Assembly (NCBI RefSeq): GCF_030247195.1
Contig: NC_080672.1
Location: forward strand, 186,546,872 to 186,610,871
Direction of reading: 5' to 3'
Length of the DNA stretch: 64,000 bases
From: Topomyia yanbarensis
Lineage: Eukaryota > Arthropoda > Insecta > Diptera > Culicidae
Of the stretch, positions 53,741 to 64,000 are shown piece by piece. The stretch's first letter is position 1. Each line of letters starts with the position of its first letter. The notes beneath the pieces are model-generated. The model made no database searches, was not told where the DNA came from, and saw nothing but the letters and a program-made list of their open reading frames with translations. A program made the translations under genes and the position numbers.

Positions 53741-56700
53741 AAGGGGGCTTAGACATGAGCCCTGGGGAAGGTCCACGTAGCTAATTCGTGATGTCGACAA
53801 ATAACTTTGCGAAAAATACATATGTTTTTCAGACAACAAGCCCCCTGAGTCAGTAAGAAAACTGATGCCATCTGCTCTTTGCTAGCATATGCCATTTGAA
53901 TTCCTGTTAAGAGCAACGCAAGGCAATCGTTCGTCTCTTTGCCTTCACGAAAGCCAAATTGTGTATCTGACAGTAAGTTATTTGCTTCGGCCCAATTGTC
54001 GAGACAGAACAAGACCATTTTCTCGATTAACTTCCGAATAGAAGAGAGCATTTCAATCCGTCCATAAAAGTTGTGATCGGAGGCTGTTCTTCTTGTTTTT
54101 TTTAATGGCGTGGACCTTCACTTGCCTCCAGCCATGAGGGACAAGGTTACTCTTAAGAAACATACTAAATTAATTCAACAAACGTCTCTTGGCAGATTCT
54201 TTAACAAGTATAATTTCATTATGTCTGGTCCTGGGGCTTTATTGTTACATTATCGTCCGCGAGGGGAAGCGGCGCGGTAGATCTTCTGTGCCGGGGCGGA
54301 ATCCGTACAAACCTTCTTGGCGAAATCGAATGTCCAACTCTCTCGTTAGTACTGTTTCAGGTTCGGTTTCTCTCATTAATCCGTCACCGAACCAGCGACA
54401 GTAAGCGTTTGTTGGCTTTCATAAAATATTTCATTGGCTCAGGTAACCAGCCATTCCGGTTGATCTTGTACGCCGGTGACCTTCTTCGCGTACACGTTTC
54501 AACACTTTTTGTCCCACCACGGGTTGGGAGACCTTCCACGAGAGTTCGCGTTTGGTACACGTTTTCTGAGCTTGAATAGCGGTGTCGAGAATAAAGCCAC
54601 CTAAGAAGCCGTACTCTTCCTCCGGAGGAAGGTCTTGCATGGACTCGAGTTTACCGGATGCCGGAGTTTACCGGAGCTCTTCCAATCACTATTTCGTTTG
54701 AGGTCAGACGAAATATTGATTGTACTCGTTGGCCTTAAGCCGTTAGCAATAGTGATTAAAATTGACAGAGGATCGCTGCCGTGTCGATCAGGAATTACCT
54801 TCCACATGCAATCTAACCGAGTCGAGCAGAGGGACAAGTCTAAGGAGCTTGGGCGCGCTGGGGGAGCAGGGATCCGTGTCATTTCACCGGTGTTCAAAAT
54901 TGTCAATGGAGTTATCACAAAGTTTTTGGAGTGAGGTAGATTTCGATTATCATTATCATGAAAGCAATCCCATGCTATGCCGTGGGAGTTAAAATCAACT
55001 AAAACTAAGTTCAGTGCGGGAAAGAGTTCTGCAATGTCGCAAGATCTTCAATGCCTGGTGTCGAGGGAAGGTTAATGCTATTGAAAAAATAGCACGTTTT
55101 GATCCCCAGTACTCTTCCGTAAGAGTGTTCTGGATCCAAGCAAATAAAATTAAAATCTATTTCTGAAGTACGTCATGTTTCGCATAATAAATTTTAAAAG
55201 GATCGAGTTTCGGGATAATGTTTTTTTAATGCTACTGTTAAACAGTGATCAAATCCGTGACCTCGTTCGAATTAGCTATCGAAGGATACAATCGCTGAAA
55301 GGAGGGGCTATTTTGCAGTCAACTGCATTAAGAATGTTTTTATTGCAGTGAGAAAGCTTACCAGGATGCTTTTAAGAGGGTGTTCTGTAACAATACGGTC
55401 CACAGTGCTGGGAACTTCTTTTCTGAGCTCAGGTTTCGGAGACCAGGAGCTGTTTGCTTCGGTTTTGCACCAGTAAGTACTGTTATTTTGGAGGACATTG
55501 AAGAGACACCTTCTGAACATTACAACGAATCTTAGGAGAGGAAAAGTTCCTCCTTTTTCTATTGCTTCTAGATGTTCCCTGCTGGTGTTCATCAGAGTCA
55601 CCATCGTCAGTAGACAAGCCAGTATAGATTTTTGTAGAGACTTGTGGCTTAGCTATTTAAAGCAGCATTTCTGCGAAAGATCCCTTAGAGCGTCCCTGAA
55701 GGGAACTCGTCAGTTTCTCTCCGCACTGTATCATCATGTCGGGAGATTATGTTGATTTCCCCCACTGTAAAGATACTTTTCGACACCCCTCCCCCAGGAG
55801 TCATCCACATGATTCTCATCGCATTTCCCACAACGAACCTTGTTGCTACAATGGGAGGCTGTGTGTCCTGATTGTTTACAATTTTTGCATTTCATTACCC
55901 GTGGCACAAAAAGGCGAACAAGTAGACGATCATTGTCAAAGAGGAGGTAGGTAGAGCAAAACCGACGAAGGTCACCCGATAAGAGTCTAAGTTGACGTAT
56001 GACGTATCCTGTCAGCTGCCACTGATGTTGAATGCAAACATCCTGTATCTTCCCTGACTGAAGCATGGGGTCTTTAACTCTTGATAAGGCCGAGAGTTTG
56101 GGGCTAATAATGAATGTTATATTAATGGAAACACGGTTCTTTCACTTAGTTTAGAATCTACATTTATTTCGTAATAAAAACTGTTTTGAAAAAGGTGGCG
56201 ATATAGTTGCCACCGCCCGGTAAACACGTTTTATTAAACTCTATTTCTTAAGGATAGTATAGGAAGAAATCCAAACGAAAGCTTAAGCTAGCTACCGTTA
56301 TGCCCGTTTTTATGTAACCATTTTTGTTATTGCTAGATTCACTGTTTTTACCTCCATCTTTGTTCAGGGCAGTGCTCAGGACATTTTTAAGGGGGTTGGT
56401 TTTATTCGTTTCTTACAAAAGAAGGGTATAGCAACCCTCAAACTTTGAAGATCTTTTCTCAGGTATGGAGGCCCTATTCTTTTGTATCAATCGACTCAGC
56501 TCAACAAATTGGGACAATGTCTGTTATCGAGAAGGAATCTTGAACAGACAGTGCTGCCTGTGGCTCGTGGCAGTGCGGATTACTGCAGTGATTTGTAGTA
56601 AGCTTACCGACTAAACCTAAACCTCTTGTTCCTTCCAGCCTTCAACTTACGCAGTCACCGTTAGGTATTACCTCAGTAGGGATTGTGTGTTTACTCTTTT

Positions 56701-57776
56701 TATATTGTGTTAATTGTTCGTAGATTTCCCATTGCTGTTGTTTTTTGCTTGCTGTCCAACTTTCGCGCTATATCTAACTTGCTGATGTCTACTGTAAATA
56801 TCGTCACCTGCCGAGACGCGAAACGATCCAGATGACCGACATGTCTTTACAACTACCTTTCTTGACGCTAGTCGTTTCGAATTATCCTGATTAGCTGGTG
56901 CTGAGCGGGGTACTCTCACAGGAATAGAAATTTTTGCTTACCGATTCCCGTTTTTGTAAACCATTTAGCTCTCAGGCACTAGGACAGACCACAGGCGGTG
57001 GTATTTTTTTGGATGATCTTATCCCGATTTCTCTGACTTCGTGTTGTTTGTTTGTTGTTTTTCATCCATAGCTGATGTTGCAAGCTCAGAAAGAAGGGAA
57101 ACATTTCAAAAGTAATTCAAAGCCTTCATTGGAATGGGTTTGAGACAACTATATTGCCACCTATTTAGATTCATTTTATTTTGATCTTTGTATTTTTTGC
57201 AACTCAAGAACCGCGTTTTCGGATAAAAAATACTTGTTTTTACAAATTTTGATCACCAACTTATAGGGTGTAGAGTATTTTATTCAAAATCGAGTTAATT
57301 GTATTGTCCGTGCAGGAAAAGAAAAGGTGACAATATAGTTGCCACTGTCTTATAAAGGGGTAAAACAGCTAACATGAGGACGACCGCGTCACATTCAACC
57401 CGATTAGATGGTACATATACACTATACTCCTTTGCAAAAGGCCCGTAGCCAGCAAAATAATTTGCGTGCTTCAAATTATTTTCCTTCACCAGAAGCTTAT
57501 CAGGGCTAAATATTGATGTTTCTGTCACCGCCGAATATTGCTTCATCAGAACTCGAAAAATCTGCAATAGATCCAAACATTTCTTGTCTTCGGTCCGGAA
57601 AAGTTTACAAATGGCCCGGTTGCGGAGGGTGGGTTTATTTTTAGTCGGGGAGGTGATTTTATTGCGACATCCATCTCGCCTTGAGGCAAACCATTATCAA
57701 CGAAAGCCGTTTTTGCACGGGTTGTATTATAGTCATGAATGAGGAATATACAGTCGTGATTCACTTGTTGGCCCAC
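53741..57776 (-). pseudogene. Degraded Jockey/LOA-like LINE: RT, endonuclease and ORF1 remains
   Basis: Minus strand, read right to left. The ORF1 N-part (57295-57700) has YSVYVPSNRVECDAVV, a motif of LINE gag-like proteins. The ORF1 C-part (55734-56066) has LLVRLFVPRVMKC then knuckles CKNCKQSGHTASHC and CGKCDENH. The endonuclease piece (~54600-55020) has VDFNSHGIAWD (normally GDFN). The RT start (53749-54250) has MLSSIRKLIEKMVLFCLDNW and LSDTQFGFREGKETNDCLAL. Many stops and frameshifts; the catalytic RT box is not seen, being past the break at ~53750. 56100-57290 separates the two ORF1 parts and is unassigned. Confidence 0.75.
56100..57290. other. Unassigned sequence between the two halves of the LINE ORF1
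   Basis: Probably an insertion. Related words with a hairpin, GTGGCGATATAGTTGCCACC (56194), the inverted ACTATATTGCCACC (57148), and GTGACAATATAGTTGCCACT (57327), occur near both ends and could mark a foldback element. No coding content recognised. Confidence 0.4.
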
Positions 57777-58020
57777 AGCCTATGTCCAACTAACGAATTT
57801 GATTCGCTAGTTGGACCAACTGACAAATGTCAAAAACTCTCCAAAGAAGACGTTAGTAGTGTAAAAGATTAATAAATAGATTGTCAAAGCAAATTTGACA
57901 TGAGATTTTGGCGTTCAGATGTTTTTCAGTTGGACAAAGGTCCAACGGCACGGCACGAAATATTATCTGTCATTCTGCCCGAGACTTGCGCGCAATTCAT
58001 TCAACTTTCAGCCAAAATAT
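57777..58020. other. Interval with inverted TTGGAC words
   Basis: GTCCAACTAACGAATTTG, AGTTGGACCAACTGACAAAT and GTTGGACAAAGGTCCAAC occur in mixed orientation and suggest a small decayed MITE. No gene. Confidence 0.4.
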
Positions 58021-58431
58021 CTTATGAAGGTTGCAATGATGTTCGGAAGGATTATTTGAAAACATCCATACCATGAAAAAATCATATAGGATGAAATACT
58101 CTTTGCTTATAACACTAAACTTTTGCACTCTCTTCCTCTTACTACGTGATGAAGCTACAATATGCACATATTTATATCACATATACTTATCTATACATCA
58201 CACTTACTTTCACTTTGAACACACGTACATATTACATTTTCAATGATAAAGTGCAGCGAAAATTATTTTTTATTAAATTTTTTTTTGAGGACCTCACAAA
58301 AATAGGTCTTGCCAAGAACCTTCCAAACAAGTATTCTAAACAAAAATATAAATTTTATTGGTTTTGTGACAACTCAGAAAAGGTATCTAAAGCTTTTGGT
58401 ATCGGTTTTAATCATACTTCTCCTACAGGTT
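58021..58431. repeat. Diverged partial copy of the 28.6-29.9 kb MITE (right third)
   Basis: GGTTGCAATGATGTTCGGAA and following sequence align with 29424-29907 (GGTTGCAATGATGTGCGCAA ...). It ends GGTATCGGTTTTAATCATAC then TTCTCCTACA, corresponding to the right TIR. It is older than the first copy. The 95-codon frame over it is not a gene. Confidence 0.75.
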
Positions 58432-59929
58432 AAACCATTTATAATTTTATTAGCCAGAAAATTACTATGAGATGTTGTTCCTCTGTCATAATAATAATTT
58501 TATAATGAGAGGTTGGTTAACTTGTTTGCAATATCAGCCAGGGTATTCAGATAAATTCAATTTTCTTGAACGATATAGACACTGTGGGTATACAGAATAA
58601 CTTTTGAACCAGAAGTCGTAGCCTATTACTTTTCTTGGAAAAGTTGTACACTGTACTAGTATCTGCCGGAGTTAGCATTGTACATTTTTTAGAACACATA
58701 GGAAACTGTCTACACAAATTTAAATATGAAAATTTGTGCCACCCTAGTAGTCATAATATGACATATATTATGTTTGTTAAACATGTATGTGAAAATAGTT
58801 AAAACTGACGAAGCTACGGCATTTATCTTGAAATGTATCCAGTGAAAATGTAATCGTGCACAGAGCATTCGCACGACTGATTTGTTTAGAAATATTTCCT
58901 AAATTATGAACGAAGGGTTTTGCATACAAAGATGAATAACTTTTATAAGCATAAAACATTATTTTCATCCTAATTATTAGTGAATTTCCCCAAAATTCCA
59001 CGCGGCCTTTCCCGATTGAAAGGAACGGCCGCGCTCCATGATACGCCGCGCTTAGCCCATCTGTCATAATATCGCGATTTTACATAACGAAGGGCTAAAT
59101 GAACCAACAGGTCTGTGCCACAAAAGGAAAAGGGCTAAAGGATAACACATATTGTTCCAGAAAACAGCACTGCGTTATGCAACGTTTTGTGCAGGTTGAT
59201 TATACCAGGTGCAAGTGGTGCCAAATTCACAACGTTCATTCCGAATTGAAAAGTCCTTTTAGATTACAGAATTGATAAAATTGGTTAAATGAGATAAACT
59301 AATCAATCAAATTCTGTTTTAAAAATTGTCCTTGCGTCTAAAACAAAATGGGAGGCTTATTATTACCGCTACATACTAAATTTTAAGCGCAAATAGCAAA
59401 TACAATTGCTAGTTACACCAAAAGCTTACTGGCAACCTTACAGCGGCATTTAAGAAGCAGTTGGTGCGGCGTGTACGTTTCAGTGAATCTCTCAATAAAA
59501 ATTCCAACGTATAGGACGAACTTGTTAATAATTATTGGAGTATACCAAATATCAAACGTAGTTAATTTAATCGTGCGTGCAAACGCGTAAAAGACGGGAG
59601 CGGACTTGGTGGGCACAATGTCAGAACCACCACAACGAATTCTCTAGACTATAAATGGTATTGGTTTTAAATTTCAAAGCAAAAACGTGATTGGAACACT
59701 TCAGCGAACCACCTGTTTTTTTCTTTTTTCCAATGCGGGGGGAAGGGCATGTCATGTTTGTTCTTAAACGACTTTTTTCTTCGCTCCAAAGAGTGTTGCA
59801 GTAGTTCTGTGTAAAAGTTTGAGCTTAGAGATGCAAAGAGGCATGAGTTTCGGGCTTCCGAGTTTTGTTTTTTTTTTCATGAGCTGTATAAGTATAGTCA
59901 AACATGAAATTTCAGAAACAACTAACATA
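58432..59929. other. Unassigned AT-rich interval
   Basis: No gene, RNA or recognised repeat. A palindromic patch ACGCGGCCTTTCCCGATTGA ... GAACGGCCGCG occurs near 58998-59032. T/A-rich elsewhere. Confidence 0.35.
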
Positions 59930-60106
59930 CCGCGTAGTAGCACAGCACCGGCTGGCTGGCTGGCTTGATTGCAGAGGGGAAGGAGCTATCTGACCAAGAA
60001 CTTATTTCTCATAACAGTTCGATATGGCTTAAAGCCGCAGGCAAATTACTCTTACGTATGTGTTGGTGACCATACTGACATAAAAAGAAATTCGCGTTAA
60101 AATAAT

Positions 60107-60180
60107 TTACCCAAGAGACTTGAACCGACAATCATTGTCTCACCGAAGACACCCCTTTATTAACTGAGCTAACGCGATAC
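60107..60180 (-). other. tRNA-like sequence in the left arm (not called as a functional tRNA)
   Basis: On the minus strand: GTATCGCGTTAGCTCAGTTA with an A-box-like TAGCTCAGTTAATAA, then GATTGTCGGTTCAAGTCTCT with a B-box GGTTCAAGTCT at tRNA-like spacing. Acceptor and T stems do not pair well, so it is more likely a tRNA-derived (SINE-head type) promoter or a tRNA pseudogene. Confidence 0.5.
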
Positions 60181-60530
60181 ATAACAGCGTGATGGCAAAG
60201 TGGCATACATAAGTTTCGCTTGAGCGTGAACGATCTAAGCGCAGAGCTTCTGCTCGTGCATGCATGGGTATGGTACATTGCAAGATGACGTCGTATGAGT
60301 AAAAATGCTCGAAAAAATGACAGCTCAGCGAGCTTGTTTACATGGACTTCGAAATTCTTTTATTCCGATTCAGTGCAAGTGAGCGTGTCATATCTTCGAG
60401 CATTTTTACTCATATGACGTCAACTTGCAATGTCCCATACCCATGCCATGCACGGGCCGCAGCTCAATACGCTTGAATCGTTCACGCTCAAGCGAAACTT
60501 ATGTATGTCACTTTGCGAAGACACTGTCAT

Positions 60531-60602
60531 GTATCGCTATAGCGCAGTTAGTAAAGGGGTTTCTTTGGTGAGATATTGATTGTCGGTTCAAGTCTTGGTA
60601 AT
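60531..60602 (+). other. tRNA-like sequence in the right arm
   Basis: GTATCGCTATAGCGCAGTTA, AGTAAAGGGGTTTCTTTGGT, then TTGTCGGTTCAAGTCTTGGT. Inverted partner of 60107-60180; the B-box GGTTCAAGTCT is kept, and the A-box is altered (TAGCGCAGTTAGTAA). Confidence 0.5.
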
Positions 60603-60775
60603 TGTTTAATGCGAATTTATTTTTATGTCAGTTGGTCACCAACGCATACGTAAGAGTTATTTACCTGCGACGTCAAGCCATACCGAACTTTTGAATGAGA
60701 ATGAAGTTCCGGGCCAGAGCGCTCCTTTCCCCTCTGCAATCAAGCCAGCCAACCAGCCAGCTGTGCTACTAACGG

Positions 60776-61149
60776 TAGGGGAGACCGGGGCTAGTTGGCG
60801 GTGTTTTCAGTTTTCATTTTTTACTGCTTTGACTTTGGTAGATCTTGCAAAATAGAACACGTTGTATGAAATAATAGACTGTTGGCAACATCTCTGAATT
60901 TTATTAAAATGTTTGATACGTTGTCTTCATTTCTAGAGACAAAAAAAGTAACGCGGAAAAGCTGCCAACTTACCCCAGCCTCGGGGTAAGTTGGCGGTAT
61001 GCATGGGGTAAGTTGGCGGACTGCCAGAAAATAAGCAATTCATTAGGAATACAATCACATAAGTGGTCCATATGGAATGTGCCGATTGTCTTTTCAATAA
61101 AACTGTATAGTATTCGGCATATCTCATTATATTTCAGTTTCAATTTCAG
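60776..61149. other. Likely MITE remnant with GGTAAGTTGGC ends
   Basis: TAGGGGAGACCGGGGCTAGT then TGGCGG on the left. On the right, CTGCCAACTTACCCCAGCCT, CGGGGTAAGTTGGCGG and GGGGTAAGTTGGCGGAC occur in both orientations (60961-61025). It is bounded on the right by TTTCAATTTCAG, where gypsy copy G2 begins. No gene. Confidence 0.45.
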
Positions 61150-61432
61150 TGGACCATTCATACACAACGTCAACGGAACGGAACGTTTTGACGTACGGGA
61201 CCTGAGAACGGGCACACGAGAAACGCATTTGAATTATCCTGACGGAACAGTGACGTAGCTGATGTATCGTCTGAATCGGGCTTATAAGACCGAACTTGGG
61301 GAGAGAGCGTAACTTAACACTAGAGAACGAGCGAAGGGTCGCAGTCGCTGGGATTGAACGTGAGCATCATTCTGTTGGCGAAATTTGACTCGATCGGTCG
61401 TGATTTTGTAGTTGTGCGTCGGTTGATTTAAA

Positions 61433-63383
61433 ATGGCCACTAAGCGTCACGACAATGGCGCAGTAGACGCTCCCGTTCGGTAAGTATACCTGGTCCGAAA
61501 ATAGGTATAACTAGTAGGTATAAATGCGCTTACCATTAAATGGGGAGGCGACTAATAATGTAGCTCCCAGCGTCATGTTCATAGAAATCAAGAGCGACAT
61601 GAAGGGTTATTTTAATTGTAAAGTTTGTTGCAAAAAATATATAAAGTATAGGGAAATTTGAGCGAAAGGACTCAATAAAGGAAAGGAGCGAGAGGACTCC
61701 TGAAGAAAATGGAGCGGAAGGACTCCTAGGTAATTAAATAACTGGAGCGAGAGGACTCCTGAAGAAAATGGAGCGGAAGGACTCCTAGGTAATTACTTTA
61801 CTTTAGGTAAAAAAAATAAAACAAACATAAATGGAACGGTAGGCCACCGGTGGTATAATGTTGCCGGAGCGAGAGGACTCCATAAAATACACAAGGCTTC
61901 AAAAAAAGAGGAGCGATGACGAGCTTTAATTATACGAACGAAAAAAAAATGGTCGAAACTAAAACAATAAAGCAAATAAAATAAACCCTTCTTCAATAAA
62001 CAGAACATAACGCTAGGCAAAGTATATGAAATATAAATAACAGTATAACACACTTCATCGTAGTATTGTATAGTAGTTACGTATTAAGGTTACTATTACT
62101 TTTTCAGAAAACTAAAGAAGAAAAACTCGAAATTGGACACAATAATGAAGGAATTAGAGCAAGAAAAGCTTGCCAGGGCAGAGTTGGGAAAGCAGCTCGA
62201 GAAGGCTAACGAAACTATGATGGCTCTGCAGGCAAGTTTAAGAACACCGCGCAGTGAAAGTGTGGATAGCACAGCGTTCTCAGGATATGTAGGTCCTTCC
62301 AGTACCCAACACCAACGAAATGAGTCGGGTGCTGAAATGTCACGATTCATGACGTCAGTGAACCAAATGTCCATTACCTCTATTACTGTACCGGAGTGTA
62401 AGCCCTCTGTAGCTGGTGAGCAGATTGGACGTCGCGACTATCAATTATGGATTGATCTATTGACGGATTCGCTGAAGTTAGCGGGAGTAGAGGCTGAGTC
62501 GACTAAATTCGTGATCTTCAAAGTAAAAGCCGGACCACTTCTGCTAGACATCTTTAAGAACACAAAGTCGTCTCCAGAGAGCCCCGATGAGGCAGAATAC
62601 CCTTATGCAAACGCCTTGTTCAGACTGAATGCGTACTTTGGGTCCGCTTCGGATATTATGTTGCAGCGCCGTAAGCTGGCATTGATGGTGCAGGATCCGG
62701 TGGAATCAGATTTATCATTCATAATGAGAGTCGGTTCTACGGCTCGGATGTGCGACTTCAAGGATGGGAAGCAGTTCGAAGAAATCGTCAATGCTGTTGC
62801 GACTCATGCAAGAAACAAAGACGTGCGTATCGTAGCTCTTAAAATGCTCAATCGTCAAGGTTCATTTACGGAATTGGTTGATGCGGTCCGAGAAATCGAA
62901 GCGGTTTCGATCAACGAAGCATATTATCGTTTGCAGCACGGCACGCCAGAGCAAACTAATGTGGCGGCGGTTAGCGCCGCTTTTCCAAGAGCGGGTTTGT
63001 CACGTCGAAATACCAATCGTCCTGGTGTTCGTGGCAGATTTGGACAACAATATCCGAACCACTCCAGATACGCCTTCCATCGGTATACGGACCGGAAAGG
63101 ATTCGGAAACACTCAGGAGGCGGAAGCTTATCGCTGCTTCAGATGTAATAGCGTCTATCACAAAGCGGAGGATTGTTTTGCCATCGATAAGATCTGTCTA
63201 AAATGCGGTCGTAAGGGTCACATTCAAAGAGCGTGTCGCCCAACACACCCCAAGGAAGACCGTCGCGGAATGGGAGAAGAGCAATCGGATGTCAAGCCTG
63301 GAAAGATTGCGGCTATTGACGTCGAAGTTGTAGCGGAAGCAGAGGAGCAATCGGACGACAAAAATGTAGGTGTTACCAACTAA
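61433..63383 (+). CDS. gag: Gag of gypsy G2 (exons 61433-61479 and 62108-63383)
   Basis: Start codon in the LTR remnant, donor GTAAGT at 61480, acceptor TTTTTCAG at 62107. The exon-2 frame from 62133 translates identically to G1 over 416 residues, including both zinc knuckles. Stop TAA at 63381 in intron 2. Independent preservation of every splice signal supports the spliced gene model, although the two copies are too similar to prove selection. Confidence 0.85.
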
Positions 63384-63583
63384 GTTATCGGCGATGAACA
63401 AGATGATTTACATATGGAAATTTGAATTTGTCTATTTGCTATTAATGAGTTGAAGTTGAAAAAAAGAATAATAATAAAAAAATGAATAAATAAAAGATGA
63501 CTTCGAGTATTTCCTAGTATATCAATGTTTATAATGATAGATTAGATCGTTTTTACGTCTGGTTAATAAACTTTTATTTGCAG

Positions 63584-64000
63584 TTGCATATTGCAACGTT
63601 TACGACAACGAATTCAACAGCTGACGTTGGTACCATAATGGCAACAGTCGCAGGATTGAAGTGTGAGTTTCTCATAGACTCTGGGGCTCAGGTGAACACA
63701 ATAACTGAACAGCGATTTGCCATACTGTGCACAGAGGATCAATACAGGAAAGAACTATATAATGTTCAGGATAGTACCGATCGGCCTCTAAGGGCATATG
63801 CAACTGCTGGCGAGATAGAAGTGCTATCAACCTTTGAGGCATACATGTATATATCGGAAAACAGACCAACCCTACTCGAAAAATTCTATGTTGTGAAGGA
63901 ATGCCGGTCTCTTTTAGGACGTGCTACGGCAACTCGATATAGTGTTCTACTGCTCGGGTTGCAGGTCCCAGTAAATCCAGTGAAGAGCAGGTCACATTCG
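63584..64000 (+). CDS. pol: Pol of gypsy G2, third exon, partial (protease region)
   Basis: Follows acceptor TTTTATTTGCAG (63583). Reads LHIATFTTTNSTADVGTIMA and protease FLIDSGAQVNTIT, open to the window end. In a spliced transcript it follows the Gag exon ending at 63365. Confidence 0.85.
   Translation, partial: MHIATFTTTNSTADVGTIMATVAGLKCEFLIDSGAQVNTITEQRFAILCTEDQYRKELYNVQDSTDRPLRAYATAGEIEVLSTFEAYMYISENRPTLLEKFYVVKECRSLLGRATATRYSVLLLGLQVPVNPVKSRSHS

Larger units (their letters stand above)
59930..60775. repeat. Large inverted repeat (two ~395-bp arms, 54-bp spacer) with tRNA-like cores
   Basis: The left arm 59930-60326 and right arm 60381-60775 are imperfect reverse complements along their whole length. 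Examples are GCTTGATTGCAGAGGGGA / TCCCCTCTGCAATCAAGC at the outer ends and GAGTAAAAATGCTCGA / TCGAGCATTTTTACTC at the inner ends. Each arm holds one tRNA-like sequence. A transcript through it would fold into a very long hairpin. Confidence 0.9.
61150..64000 (+). mobile_element. Ty3/gypsy retrotransposon, second copy G2, cut by the window end
   Basis: Homologous to 38951 onward in G1. The first ~736 bp of the 5' LTR are missing; the LTR remnant is 61150-61454. The leader, intron 1, gag, intron 2 and start of pol follow with only scattered differences (one A fewer near 61807, C-A-A-C-G for C-A-A-C-A at 63598). The element continues beyond the window. Confidence 0.92.

Noticed and set aside
60107..60602. 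Two functional tRNA genes
   Set aside because: A and B boxes are present, but the acceptor and T stems do not pair and the right copy has lost a canonical A-box; treated as tRNA-like repeats.
1..64000. A single-copy host protein-coding gene
   Set aside because: Searched all long frames; every one with recognisable motifs belongs to a mobile element. The candidates at 49.7-50.1 kb and 37.5-38.2 kb are too weak to call genes.

Overview
This window is repeat-dense, gene-poor nuclear DNA of a mosquito, most likely a culicine. The evidence is R1-clade (Waldo-like) non-LTR retrotransposons sitting in (TATG/CATA)n microsatellites, Jockey-like LINE debris, hAT and Tc1/mariner MITEs, spliceosomal introns of 68-73 nt with CTAAC-type branch points, and many copies of a culicine-style repeat beginning TTTTGCCTTTCTC. 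I find no convincing single-copy host gene. Almost everything I can name is a mobile element or its remains.

Layout. 1-5.3 kb: the 3' end of one R1-clade element (W1), then a decayed R1 element of a second family with a long repeat-bearing 3' UTR. 5.3-33 kb: a mosaic of TTTTGCC-family repeats (called here R-A, R-B, R-C, plus a ~210-bp tail unit), LINE reverse-transcriptase fragments, a 5'-truncated Waldo-like copy (W2, 7.4-10.1 kb), a ~0.73-kb (TATG)n array, a structurally complete Waldo-like element (W3, 21.4-27.1 kb, ORF1+ORF2, 14-bp target-site duplication) and a 1.35-kb TA-flanked MITE (28.6-29.9 kb). 33.8-48.7 kb: one hAT element with an 8-bp target-site duplication, inserted into a LINE fragment. 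It contains a stack of MITEs inside MITEs and a nearly pristine 7.66-kb Ty3/gypsy LTR retrotransposon with a 5-bp duplication. The paralogous unoccupied site of the hAT insertion is also in the window at 14.0 kb. 48.7-50.4 kb: a ~1.7-kb segment duplicated from 14.0-15.7 kb. 50.5-61.1 kb: unassigned AT-rich DNA, a degraded LINE (53.7-57.8 kb), a MITE relic, and a ~0.85-kb inverted repeat with a tRNA-like sequence in each arm. 61.15-64 kb: a second, almost identical copy of the gypsy element, cut by the window end.

The most notable item is the gypsy element. Its coding region is open only if three spliceosomal introns are removed. The Gag start codon lies inside the 5' LTR; exon 1 runs through the primer-binding-site region to a GTAAGT donor. 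A second intron contains the Gag stop codon, so retention would give Gag and splicing would give Gag-Pol. A third, 68-nt intron splits the end of RNase H, so its retention would give a polyprotein without integrase. All four exons join in frame to a predicted 1,517-residue Gag-Pol, and the signals present in both copies are the same. The other notable pattern is that R1-clade elements of two families repeatedly occupy the microsatellite carried inside the R-A/R-B/R-C repeats, so one repeat family appears to spread landing sites for another.
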